Source: Oopsacas minuta
Taxonomy: Eukaryota; Porifera; Hexactinellida; Lyssacinosida; Leucopsacidae
Direction of reading: 5' to 3'
Assembly: GCA_024704765.1 (NCBI GenBank)
Contig: JAKMXF010000093.1
Span: 13,552-35,805, forward strand
DNA: 22,254 nucleotides
Shown: in pieces, positions 1 to 8,720 of the stretch
Layout: every line of letters begins with the position of its first letter
Position numbering within the stretch: position 1 is the stretch's first letter
Notes under the pieces: model-generated
The model's input: the letters and a program-made list of their open reading frames with translations, nothing else
What the model was told of the DNA's origin: nothing
Database searches by the model: none
Translations under genes and position numbers: made by a program

Positions 1-338
1 TAGACAGCCAACCAAATTTTTTGAAAACAATGATACTTATAATAATTGCATAAACTGATCTAATATAAGAAATACGTCAAATTGATGATTAACTACAAAC
101 GTTATATAGTATATATTTGAAAGAAAATTGTTGCTAAGGTAGTTAGGTATTTACTATTGCGGTTAGCTATTTAAAATAATCAAAAATATGCTTACTTTAG
201 CTTGGTGTAATCGAAATTCCTATGGGTCATACATACAATCATCAATATTTTCCTACTAATTCGACGATGGAGATTCATAAAAACGTAGTTAAATTCGTAA
301 TTGAAATTTTGCCTAATACGCCATATCGGCACACTGTG
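1..338 (-). mobile_element. Right-end fragment of a RAG1-like (Transib-class) transposon, uninterrupted copy
   Basis: This stretch matches, at roughly nine bases in ten, two separated pieces of the nested element further right: 1-60 matches about 15734-15790, and 54-338 matches 21004-21288. It ends in GGCACACTGTG at 328-338, the same terminal bases as the other copy, after which the flanks differ (TCCCAACAC here, GAATATTAG there). That shared stop defines the transposon end. The copy is cut by the window edge, so its transposase should lie to the left, outside the window. It carries ACTGATC (54-60) only once, so it is the unoccupied version of the site where the P-like element inserted in the other copy. 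Confidence 0.85.
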
Positions 339-624
339 TCCCAACACTTGGTGGCTTGTTAGTGCGGATATTTTTTCCAATCAAAGTATGGTTCCTAGCA
401 AGTTAAAACATCATTTACTCACGAATTATCCTAACCTTGAGGATACTAGTTATCTAAGCGTCTTTAGAGCTTCCTAATCCGTCAGGTACATGTAATACAA
501 ATTCCAATGAAGATTCAGATAAAGCTCTTATGTGAGTTTTAAAGTTACTCAATTAGTAACAAAATGTATGAACCGCCTACTATTGCTGAGCAGAGCCCAT
601 CATGTATATTATAGTAAACACTCT

Positions 625-827
625 CAGACTTACCAACCCTTTTGCAAATTTCCCTGGATTTTCGTTGCCAAATCCCTGGATTTCCAATATTTTTGCTGGA
701 TTTCACGATATTTCCCCGATTACACCCGAAAATATCAAGAAATATATCAAAAACATAGCAAAATTTCCCTGGATTTGAAGTGAAATCCCAGGGTAATCCA
801 GGGATCCCTGGAGGGTTTGTAAGTCTG
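625..827. mobile_element. Non-autonomous MITE-like element with 6-bp target duplication
   Basis: The element begins CAGACTTACCAACCC and ends GGGTTTGTAAGTCTG, giving imperfect terminal inverted repeats of about 15 bases. It is flanked on both sides by CACTCT (619-624 and 828-833), a candidate target-site duplication. The interior is rich in copies of CCCTGGATTT in both orientations, so most of the 203 bases can fold back on themselves. An open frame of 83 codons across it (532-783) is explained by these repeats and is not a gene. CAG...CTG ends recall hAT-type elements, but those make 8-bp duplications, so the superfamily is not assigned. Confidence 0.7.
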
Positions 828-833
828 CACTCT

Positions 834-2542
834 ATTGGACAGGAAGCCGATTAGAGTAGACTGTTTCATTATCAAATGATACACTAGGGCGGTATATAGA
901 GATTGCTAGCGATATTAATAGTTGTGATGATGATTGGGTGGGAGATCCATCCCTACGTATTGAGTTTTCTACAACTTATATACATGTGAGAAGAGATTTT
1001 CAGCGATGACTCTTATCATTTCACAACATCCAGCACAGTTTTCATCCTGGAATCACTACACGAGGGTCTGTTTCTTGTCCGTGGTACCCAGATTTGGTAA
1101 AATTCAAGTTTAAAATTTATTCGTACTAATTACTTATCGTATTAAATTGGGATTTGTCAAATGATAAAGTCCTAAATGAGAAGCAGTGTTATAGATATAT
1201 ATTTATAGATATATGTTTGTGTATCTAGAATTGATTGAAGAAACTGGAATAACCCCAATGATGATTTTTAGCATATGGGGTATTTTGGGCCTGGATCGAG
1301 CCTTGGACAAAAATTCACACCTATGTAGTGCCTCTTAATATGCCAAATATCCGATTGTCCTAACGTCATGACTTTGGCAAAAATGGCAACTCATCATTGA
1401 ATTAATACGTCATCGTGACTTTACAAAAAGTCATCAATCCAAATTTCGATTTTCTTAATCGAGGCACATAGCGCCGAGATTTATAGCCAAAAGCTACTTA
1501 GCAGCCTCACTGTTACAACAGAATGATTCTGATGGACCATGGATAATGATTTATTTATGTTTCCTCTATAATTTGGCACACAGTGTAGTCTACAGATTAC
1601 GGACACATTGGGGATTAGATTTTGTCCTTTGTAGGTGAGATATCCGCTTCTCATAGATTGATAAAGTATTGTTCACATGTATTATGCATTAATTTCGTTC
1701 CACGAGTATGTCCGTTGTAGAGGTGTTCGCTTTTTGGAGTGTCCGTTTTGGGAGACGAAACTGTCTATCCAGTCACGTAGCGACCAAAAGCCTATGAAAG
1801 TCTCAGTTTACATCAGGCTTTCATCTAGATTTAAGTAGCCCCCGCACCCTAAATGTCCATAGATTAAATTTCACGGACCCCCTCATAAATATTTTCCAAA
1901 GCTCACGCATCCTGAAAAAGGCCTGGTTTACATGGATTCAATTTTTTACTTTCCACACCCCTGGGAGGTACACATATGTGATCTCATCGATTTGTGCGAG
2001 TCCTACATTCCATGATACAGCTTTTTACTGACCATAATTGGTATATTAATATGTCATTAGCAGGTGTCCGAATTCATATTGTGATCGCGATCCTTACCCA
2101 AAAAGGATCGCGATCACGTCCACATCATTTTTCAATCAATTTTCTGCAATTTACCAGCACTTCCTATAGGGAGATGCTCTAATATCTATTTTACGTCTGT
2201 TCTTCCCTCCCAGCAGCCTTGCGAAATCTACCAATCCAATTTCCATGAAAATTACTACTTATATTCTGGGGTATAAATTCGCGACTATTCAATTTCTGTT
2301 ACTTAAAACAATCGAAAATTTTGGGAAAATGATCACGATGTTCCATTCCATCTCTGTTTCTAAAATGATCAGCGTTCATTCTCTAATCGCCTAAAATATC
2401 TCTGATATGGGTCGTGTGATCATTGATCGTACCATACTAATCCCCTGTATAATTTAGTTTACTCAACTCTGTCCGGTTGTAAGTTTATTCACACTACTGT
2501 ACTATTCATAATCTATCAGATCTCATAATAATATCTCTAAAG
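834..2542. other. Non-coding stretch upstream of the tandem gene family
   Basis: No convincing gene is seen. Only short open frames without recognisable motifs occur. The stretch contains one strong hairpin (2081-2117, listed separately) and, close to the first gene, three TGATCA-containing motifs at about 2327-2427. A TATAAT-like stretch lies near 2448-2453, about 90 bases before the start codon at 2543, but this is common in such AT-rich DNA and is not claimed as a promoter. Confidence 0.5.
2081..2117. repeat. Perfect 15-bp hairpin
   Basis: The arms GTGATCGCGATCCTT (2081-2095) and AAGGATCGCGATCAC (2103-2117) are exact reverse complements around a 7-base loop. Each arm contains the palindrome GATCGCGATC. 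It is strikingly GC-rich for this region. It could be the core of a small foldback element or a cruciform; no function is known. Confidence 0.85.
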
Positions 2543-3235
2543 ATGAATTCTCGACAGACTGGTGTTGTAACTATCATTCTACCCTCTAATGGTATCATTC
2601 ATATTTCATGCAATAAAATTGACTCTGTTTTATTAATCAAGAAGAAACTCGTCCAATTGACTGGAATCTCTATTGATAGTCAAATACTATTACAGTCAGG
2701 GTATGTTATTCAAAATGAGGTAATTATGCAGGATCTAGTTACATCTAGTCGTCGGATTGTTAATCTGACTCTAGATATTCCAATGATAGGCGGAGCATCT
2801 AACATAGCTCCAGTTATTGCTCCTGATATGTCATCTGATGAATGCTTTGAAAAGAGAAACTTTGGGAAAGCTCCATTTTATAGAACTATCTCAAAAGGTA
2901 TAAATATTCAAGGTGTCTGTCGGAACAGCAAATGTGTAGCATTTAATGATTTAGTTGATATACAGTTACGTATGTGTAATGATAATCATGGAGTTTGTAA
3001 TTATGCTGAGGTTATGTTTGAACTTCCTTGTCCAGCTTGCAAAGAATGCATCAGTCATACTGAAATTAAGAATATATTTTTCATTGGTTGTTTAGCTACG
3101 ATAAAATACAAGGTTTACGATAAGAGTAGTGAAGTACAACAATATGAAATACAAGCTCCTTCTGATAAATATCTTGCCTTGAAAGACCCAGAGAAGTTCT
3201 TGAAGTATCACTACATCAAGTTTACCCTCAAATAA
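2543..3235 (+). CDS. Ubiquitin-like domain plus Cys-rich C-terminal domain protein (first of a tandem trio)
   Basis: An intact 230-residue single-exon frame starting at ATG in context TAAAGATGA. Residues 6-84 resemble a ubiquitin fold: a first beta strand, an SVLLIKKKLVQLTGI helix-like segment, the SIDSQILLQSG turn seen after ubiquitin's helix (compare its PPDQQRLIFAG), and a last strand ending in Ile-Gly-Gly (82-84). The Gly-Gly is followed by more protein, as in ubiquitin fusions that are cut after GG. Residues 111-230 form a Cys-rich domain: SKGINIQGVC with C126 and C131, C145 and C152, the CPAC cluster C163/C166/C169, and C183. This probably binds zinc. From memory, a similar ubiquitin-plus-Cys arrangement occurs in uncharacterised fungal and protist proteins; I know no name for it. 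The next two genes downstream are paralogues. Whether the GG is processed is unknown. Confidence 0.85.
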   Translation: MNSRQTGVVTIILPSNGIIHISCNKIDSVLLIKKKLVQLTGISIDSQILLQSGYVIQNEVIMQDLVTSSRRIVNLTLDIPMIGGASNIAPVIAPDMSSDECFEKRNFGKAPFYRTISKGINIQGVCRNSKCVAFNDLVDIQLRMCNDNHGVCNYAEVMFELPCPACKECISHTEIKNIFFIGCLATIKYKVYDKSSEVQQYEIQAPSDKYLALKDPEKFLKYHYIKFTLK

Positions 3236-4693
3236 TTTCTTGCCATTTCCGAATTTATATTATTCATTACTGCTTAAGTTATTATTCTTATTTCTATATT
3301 CTATAATTTATTGTACACATCTACGGATATTCACAATCGTATTTCGTCACTTCCATATTAGAATATGATGTCCTGATTTATTCAATGTTTACGTACTATT
3401 TGGTATTTTTGTACAATTTTATTAACCGAATACGGCCACGAAAATACGTATTTTTGCGTCACTAAGGTGCTAAAATCTGGCTTTTGGCGCAGAAATTGGT
3501 CACAACGAAGTGGTAAAATTGAAAGTTCCTTTTCATTATGAACGTAAAACTCCGACCGTAATCGGTTAATCGAAGCAAAATATGTACGTTTCTATTACTA
3601 AGGTTGTATTAACGTATCTGCTACGATTTTGTAGCAACATATATCTTATATATCATTTGCATTGAATTTAATATTTTTATGGCAACTAAATTCAATTATT
3701 ATGGCAAACCTAGATATACTAAGATTTTGGCAACAGGTATATAAGAAAATACGAACAAAAGTATTACATAATATATTTCCTATAGTTCAATATCTGACTA
3801 ATATTATTGGGGAATTCGCATTTATCTTTGTTTGTATCGGGGTTGCAACCGAATTGTGAGATATTGTTTGTTGTATATGTAGCGGGCCAGTATTGTTTAT
3901 AACCAAACCTCTTTTTATCTTATAATTATATACAATTTTGTACTACAAAGAGCTTCACAATGAAAACAAAATACAGCAACAACCTACTTTACATAAATTT
4001 AAATTCAATAATTTCTAGTAATTCTGCTATATAGTCTCATTAACATATTTCTTCAGTTAATCAGGACAAAGGGCTTGAACCGATGTGTGCAGTTTAAGTG
4101 GAGTTGGCTATATATATTTTACAGATCATGTTTAAAATCTCACCTTAAAGATAGTATCTGATACATTTTATAGTTTATAGCCTCATTCTTTTACATATGA
4201 CTTAAATTGACAAAATTATTGAGTAAATCCATTGTATCGTAGGTCTTAGCTATACACATACAGTAGAACTCAGCTAGTAGGTACTCGGCTTAAGAGGCTA
4301 TCCAAATGTTACGTGACGGAAAATTCCCTAAAACTCCCTCCCTGTTGTCAGACTTTTTCACAGGGTTGCCGTGGGAATGATATTTTGATTCCCACTCCCA
4401 CTCCTACAGGATTCTTAGTGTGAATTCCTATATGAGAATCTCGTCGATTTCCTATCTTCCCACAAGATTCCCATAGGACATTTCGCATACCACCTCCTTC
4501 TCCTCATAACACGACGTAACATTTGAATACCCTAAAGAAGTACTTTCGGGTAGTATGTACTCAATTTCTTTGCCAAGGGGTACCTCTTATCCTACTGTAT
4601 ATACTTTTCTATATAAGGAACCCTAACTCAAAAATTAAAAGACCCTTAATATATGCACAATATCAGCCTGGAATTCCATATAAGGTGTTCCTT
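3236..4693. other. Intergenic stretch between first and second family genes
   Basis: No supported gene. It contains a 140-bp TTAA-flanked MITE candidate (listed separately). A short open frame at 3662-3859 has no motif or family resemblance. The segment 4360-4475 has several GGGAAT/ATTCCC fold-back pieces, including GTGGGAATG near 4370 facing GATTCCCAC, and may be another small degenerate foldback repeat. The open frame of the next gene extends back to 4523 without an ATG, and a possible splice acceptor (TTTTAG, 4729-4734) lies just before one of its start candidates. Confidence 0.4.
3426..3565. mobile_element. Small TTAA-flanked MITE candidate
   Basis: Inverted repeats CCGAATACGG (3426-3435) and CCGTAATCGG (3556-3565) sit directly inside two TTAA copies (3422-3425 and 3566-3569). 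Weaker symmetry continues inward (GAAAATACG facing CGTAAAACT). Duplicated TTAA is the signature of piggyBac-class insertion, and 140 bp suits a non-autonomous derivative. There is no coding content. One copy alone is weak evidence. Confidence 0.5.
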
Positions 4694-5428
4694 ATGGAAA
4701 CAAAGTGTATATCAACAATGATTATAAATTTTAGAATGCTATCGGCCAGAGGTCATGGGTTGGAGTCATTGCATACACTTCCTGTAAGCAATACAGATGA
4801 TTATTCTTCTGAAGATTTTGATCTTGACTCGACCTTTTCGTGTATCACCCTCTCCCTTGATGACAGTGAGGATGATTCTCTGAGTCATGTTGATAAACTA
4901 AGCTTATGCTCTAATAATTCTGATGAAAATCCAATTGAAGATGTGTGCGAACCTAAAATGCATCGTGGCACCTTGCTAGATGGATGTTCAAAATACAGCA
5001 AATATCAAGCAACAAATGAATTAGATATTTCCCATATCTCAAAGCTTGATTACCACGACAATATCACTCCAAATTACAAAGTTATCTCAAAAGGATTAAA
5101 TTTTCATATTATATGTCGTAATCCCAATTGTAAGATATTTGAAAGAAAAGGTATAATAGTTCAATTGGGGATGTGTGTAGAGAACAATCAAGTTTGTTAT
5201 TATGCTGAGTACATGTTTGAAGTGTGTTGTCCTAAGTGCTGTAAATCTATAAGCCCTAAAGATATCTGCTACATCATACTGAATGACTGTGCGGTAAAAA
5301 TAAAATGGAAGATCTCTGAGGATGCTAATTCGAAAGATTTTCAGATAGTTGTGAAAAATAATGATTACCTTTTTCTGAAGGTTAATATTACAGAGAAATA
5401 TAATTACTTTAAACTTACTCTTAGCTAG
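4694..5428 (+). CDS. Paralogue two: acidic N-terminus plus the shared Cys-rich domain
   Basis: An open frame of 244 residues from ATG 4694; it stays open upstream to 4523 without an ATG. Other starts are 4718 (good context, CAACAATGA) and 4736 (just after a possible acceptor TTTTAG), so the N-terminus is uncertain and an upstream exon is possible. Residues about 30-85 are rich in Ser, Asp and Glu (SSEDFDLD, DDSEDDS). The C-terminal domain runs from about residue 129 (VISKGLNFHIIC) with C141/C146, C161, C168, the CCPKCC cluster (C178-C183), C192 and C199, and ends in KYNYFKLTLS, aligning with KYHYIKFTLK of the first gene. There is no ubiquitin-like part. It lies 1.3 kb downstream of the first gene on the same strand, consistent with tandem duplication. 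An ATTAAA poly(A)-like signal lies at 5487-5492. Function unknown; the Cys pattern suggests a zinc-binding module. Confidence 0.75.
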   Translation: METKCISTMIINFRMLSARGHGLESLHTLPVSNTDDYSSEDFDLDSTFSCITLSLDDSEDDSLSHVDKLSLCSNNSDENPIEDVCEPKMHRGTLLDGCSKYSKYQATNELDISHISKLDYHDNITPNYKVISKGLNFHIICRNPNCKIFERKGIIVQLGMCVENNQVCYYAEYMFEVCCPKCCKSISPKDICYIILNDCAVKIKWKISEDANSKDFQIVVKNNDYLFLKVNITEKYNYFKLTLS

Positions 5429-6150
5429 CTGTGATCTCTCTAAGTATTATTTATATTTTCATTTTCAACTAATTCTTATGATATTTATTAAAATACATTA
5501 CGCATAGTATCGAACCCTTCTAACTTCGTTTCGTTATTACGCAAGTGCCGTCGTGAATTTTAATCCCGATATTATTTCCCTATATTCTACATATTACAGA
5601 TACCTCTTGAGCACTACATGCTTTAATCGGTTGAGTTCCCCTTACTTTTCGTTTAGCCTAATAGTTTAGAAGAATGTATATATGCTTGATGACTAGGATT
5701 TGATAAAATATCATAATTATTTGTACAATTGATTTTCTGCCACAGATACATATCAGTTTGGAAGAAATCTCAACAAATTTCGGTGTTCGAATATCTACAA
5801 TAGTGCAGCAGTTTTCCGTTCTTAGTTAAGAACTTGCACTAGGGATATGTACTATTGACTGATTAGTCTCAAATACAATAAATTTTATTTGATTGGCAGT
5901 GTTATATAACCTTGGATATGATTATATTGCCTTAGGTCTAGAAATGTTCGTTATTTCAGTAAAATACAAAACACCAAACAATTATGATCCATGGGTGGGT
6001 ACTTGAGTAAGCCACGAATCTTGCGCCACTAAATTTACATAGGAAGTTTATTGACACGAAATTTCCAGTTCTACCATATGCCTTACCTTTTATGTAAAAT
6101 ATTTATTTTCGATTACATAGCCTTAATAGTTAATATTTTTATACACATTT
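5429..6150. other. Intergenic stretch between second and third family genes
   Basis: No gene, transposon end or strong repeat is recognised. It contains ATTAAA at 5487-5492, a plausible poly(A) signal for the preceding gene. The leader of the third gene is presumably within the last hundred bases, but no promoter element can be singled out. Confidence 0.4.
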
Positions 6151-7077
6151 ATGATAAAACCTAATACTAAGAGACCATGTAATGAAGAATTCTGGAAGAA
6201 TGCACCGAAGAAGATGAAATTGAATATCTCACGACTGAAATATGCCCTACTTCCAGATAAATTGAGCTTCGATAAGGATATTCCAAAATTATTTAAAGAA
6301 TCTAATAACAAGGAGGAATCACATGATCAGACAGGATACTTCAACCCATTTAGGATTAGTATTAAACACGGTAGCCCCCCTAAGGCAATTGCTGTCAAAT
6401 GTCGCCATCAATTTAGCTCTAGTCAAGCACATCTAAATTCTTCTTTACATCAAAAAGATGGGTTAGGTAATCCAAATATGACATTACCCTCTTCTGAATC
6501 AAATCAAATCCCGGTACTGATTAACCATGAGTTAGAATCTGTATCATCACCATTAGATGATTACAAACATACTATTCAAGAAGATTTTACACCCTCTGCT
6601 CTAATTCCCAATCAAGATAACAAGTACAAGTTTATGAAGGATTCTATATTTAATAAACTGAATCGAACTCTTCTCATAGATCCCTCCAAATACTTCAAAC
6701 TCAAGATTGACTACAATACAAATATGCTTAACCTGCAACCAGGAGTTAGCTTCCTGGCATACTGTACTAACATGGAGTATCATGATACTATTATTCCAGT
6801 AATAATCCCTAAAGGCTATTACACTGATTCCAACGGTCAGTTCACTCTCAATGAAGAAGTATGTGAATTATATTGTAATGTATGTAAGCAAATTATAATG
6901 GATGACAATCCTCAAGGAATTGGTTTCAGAAATTGTAGAGTTCAAGTGAAATACAGAGATACGAATAGAGTATCAGACACGTTTTCATTTGATGTCAATG
7001 AAAAGACTTTTGCGTTTTCAAAATTTAGCCAAACAGGTCATGTAAAGTATTTTTACGTTAGATTCCATGTGGCATAA
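6151..7077 (+). CDS. Paralogue three: basic NLS-like N-terminus, diverged Cys domain
   Basis: An intact 308-residue frame. The N-terminus reads KRPCNEEFWKNAPKKMK (residues 7-23), two basic clusters about 11 residues apart, the shape of a bipartite nuclear localisation signal. Residues 50-180 are low in motifs and rich in Ser and Asn. The C-terminal domain begins near LQPGVSFLAYC (195-205) and holds C205, C238, C242, C245 and C262 (GFRNC); the partner of C205 in the paralogues is Tyr210 here, so one of the four ligands of the putative zinc site is lost or moved. The end, VKYFYVRFHVA, aligns with the last strand of the other two. It sits 0.7 kb after the second gene, same strand. AATAAA at 7085-7090 follows the stop by 8 bases. 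Membership in the trio is clear; function unknown. Confidence 0.8.
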   Translation: MIKPNTKRPCNEEFWKNAPKKMKLNISRLKYALLPDKLSFDKDIPKLFKESNNKEESHDQTGYFNPFRISIKHGSPPKAIAVKCRHQFSSSQAHLNSSLHQKDGLGNPNMTLPSSESNQIPVLINHELESVSSPLDDYKHTIQEDFTPSALIPNQDNKYKFMKDSIFNKLNRTLLIDPSKYFKLKIDYNTNMLNLQPGVSFLAYCTNMEYHDTIIPVIIPKGYYTDSNGQFTLNEEVCELYCNVCKQIIMDDNPQGIGFRNCRVQVKYRDTNRVSDTFSFDVNEKTFAFSKFSQTGHVKYFYVRFHVA

Positions 7078-7084
7078 TTTATTG

Positions 7085-7090
7085 AATAAA
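7085..7090 (+). promoter_or_regulatory. Poly(A) signal AATAAA of the third family gene
   Basis: A canonical AATAAA lies 8 bases after the stop codon at 7075-7077, implying a very short 3' untranslated region. Confidence 0.5.
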
Positions 7091-7313
7091 ATTCTTTACT
7101 TTTTACTGGTGAAATATTTTCGTCGATTTCTGTGCTAAACTAATTTGAAATATGAATCACAAAAATGGGCGGAATTTTGTCGCTGGAATTTTCGTCTAAC
7201 AGAATTTGGGCGAACAGAAATTATGTTATACTTTTACTATATAAATTTGTAGTATTAGATCCATGGTGGATTGGGATCATAGGCGTAACAACAGGAGTGC
7301 AGGGCTGGCATGG

Positions 7314-7373
7314 TTATTCTGTGCTAAGGTATATTTTAGTGAAAACTCTAAAATATACCCTCGCACAGAATAA
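7314..7373. repeat. Imperfect 26-bp hairpin
   Basis: The left arm (7314-7339, TTATTCTGTGC then GGTATATTTTAG) and the right arm (7348-7373) are reverse complements with about three mismatches around an 8-base loop TGAAAACT. An open frame of 99 codons (7165-7464) runs across it without any recognisable motif and is not called as a gene. It may be a tiny foldback element or an RNA hairpin. Confidence 0.7.
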
Positions 7374-7990
7374 GTCAAACAGATTTCAATTGTTTACACC
7401 CTCTGAGAGATATAAATACGATGAGATAAATAATCCGATTATTTTCCATGGGAAATACGAATGAACAATTTTTACACTGACTTGACAACAAATAACCGGT
7501 GTCAAAATGATCCGAATTCTTTTAACTGTATCATGTGTTTTACTAAATAACTAGTGCGCTTGCTTGCTAGGTCGCTTCGCGATAGGTTAGCTCAAGTAAT
7601 AAACAGCTACATGTCTTGGTGCTTTTGGTCCATACGCGACGGGATGTACTTGGCACTATGTGCCTGGGGGTGAAGTTTTTGTGGAAATTTTATTTTTTAT
7701 TATCCATGGTCCATCGAAATTCCACCTTATGGACTTCTGTGGTAAAACTGCAGCTTTTACTTTAGGTTAGTAATCTGGGCACTTCGTGTCTCGAATATTA
7801 TGAAATTCTCAACAATATCGAAATTTGGAGAATTTCAGAATATATGGCATAATGAGGGGACCTGTTGCATAGATTAGTGAGGCACGTAGAATATTGAGGC
7901 GCTGTATACATAGACCATGGATGAATATCTACTGTAGAATATTGAGGCACGGTAACAGAAGGAGAAACTATATACAGAATATGTAGTTGT
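7374..7990. other. Non-coding stretch before the maT relic
   Basis: No gene is supported. A short direct repeat of GTAGAATATTGAGGC occurs near 7886-7902 and 7934-7950. The motif ATCCATGGTCCATC near 7700 also occurs in reverse near 1533, hinting at a dispersed repeat whose limits I cannot define. The sequence has one ambiguous base at 7992, right at the break of the following element. Confidence 0.35.
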
Positions 7991-7992
7991 CN

Positions 7993-8718
7993 ACCATCAC
8001 TGAAGCTGGTTTCTGCGTTCTAGAGACCCGGAAAGTAGATTCAGGCAAAGTACTCTTATCGGTGGCTAAAATCCTATGATTTTGCTTGTTTAGGACCTGC
8101 TGAACAGTAAATAATTTCTCATCAGAGAAAAGGATCTGCTTGTGTCGACCATTGGTGAAACGTGAAAGCATGGCCTTGCATCTTTCCAACCTCATACTTT
8201 TATTTTTGGCTGTGAGGAGTTGTCTTTTTTTCATTTTGTACGCTTCATGCCCAAATCGTTACAAACAAGCCTCCGCATCGATTCCCTGTTTGAATTTGTT
8301 TCAATGGCCATTTTTCGGATGCTTCGGGCGGGATTTCGTTTAATCCGTTGTAGCACCCTCTTGGTCAAAGAATTGTCCGTGCAGTACGTGGACGGGCAGG
8401 TCGTGGTCGGTCTAACACCTCCCCTGTCTCAGCAAACCGTGACAAAGTTCGCGAAATAAACATCCTATTGTAACTGAGCAAAGAGGCAATTTCACTTCTG
8501 CATTTTCCGGCCTTGAATAACTCAATAACAGCTGAACGACGAGTCTCCATTACAAAATGTTGAATTATAAAACTTCTAAGTGAGATGTAGCTGGTGTTAT
8601 TTATTGAGATAAAATAGATATGTAGTACAATATATTGGATAAGTGTCAACGCTATTGAATTATATTCATCTACAATATGGTAGTTTAAAAGTTGTAACAG
8701 TATTTATGTGTCACCCTG
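7993..8718 (-). mobile_element. 5' half of a maT-like mariner element (relic)
   Basis: The outer end is at 8718, where CAGGGTGACA read on the minus strand begins next to TA (8719-8720), matching the terminal repeats of the other maT-like copies here. The transposase starts at ATG 8550 (METRRSAVIELFKAGK, the helix-turn-helix start of the family). It passes through DRPRPARPRT and RNPARSIRKM and reaches the first catalytic Asp in FSDEKLFTVQQ and QKPASVM near 7993. Single-base shifts break the frame near 8370 and near 8230. The remainder, including the second and third catalytic Asp, is missing. The break coincides with an N at 7992, so an assembly join there cannot be excluded. Not functional. 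Confidence 0.8.
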
Positions 8719-8720
8719 TA

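Noticed and set aside
532-783. 83-codon plus-strand frame
   Set aside because: It lies mostly inside the foldback MITE; its repeated Phe-Pro-Trp-type residues come from the CCCTGGATTT repeats.
1526-1560. GATGGACCATGGATAAT, also present in reverse near 7700 and similar to part of the P-like TIR
   Set aside because: The match is short and the surrounding bases do not extend it, so a P-like relic cannot be claimed.
3662-3859. 65-codon plus-strand frame between the first two family genes
   Set aside because: No motif, no similarity to neighbours; expected by chance in AT-rich DNA.
4360-4475. GGGAAT/ATTCCC-rich foldback segment
   Set aside because: Arms are only 8-9 bases with no duplications; too weak to call an element.
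7165-7464. 99-codon plus-strand frame after the third family gene
   Set aside because: It crosses the 26-bp hairpin, has no recognisable domain, and lies after the poly(A) signal of the preceding gene.
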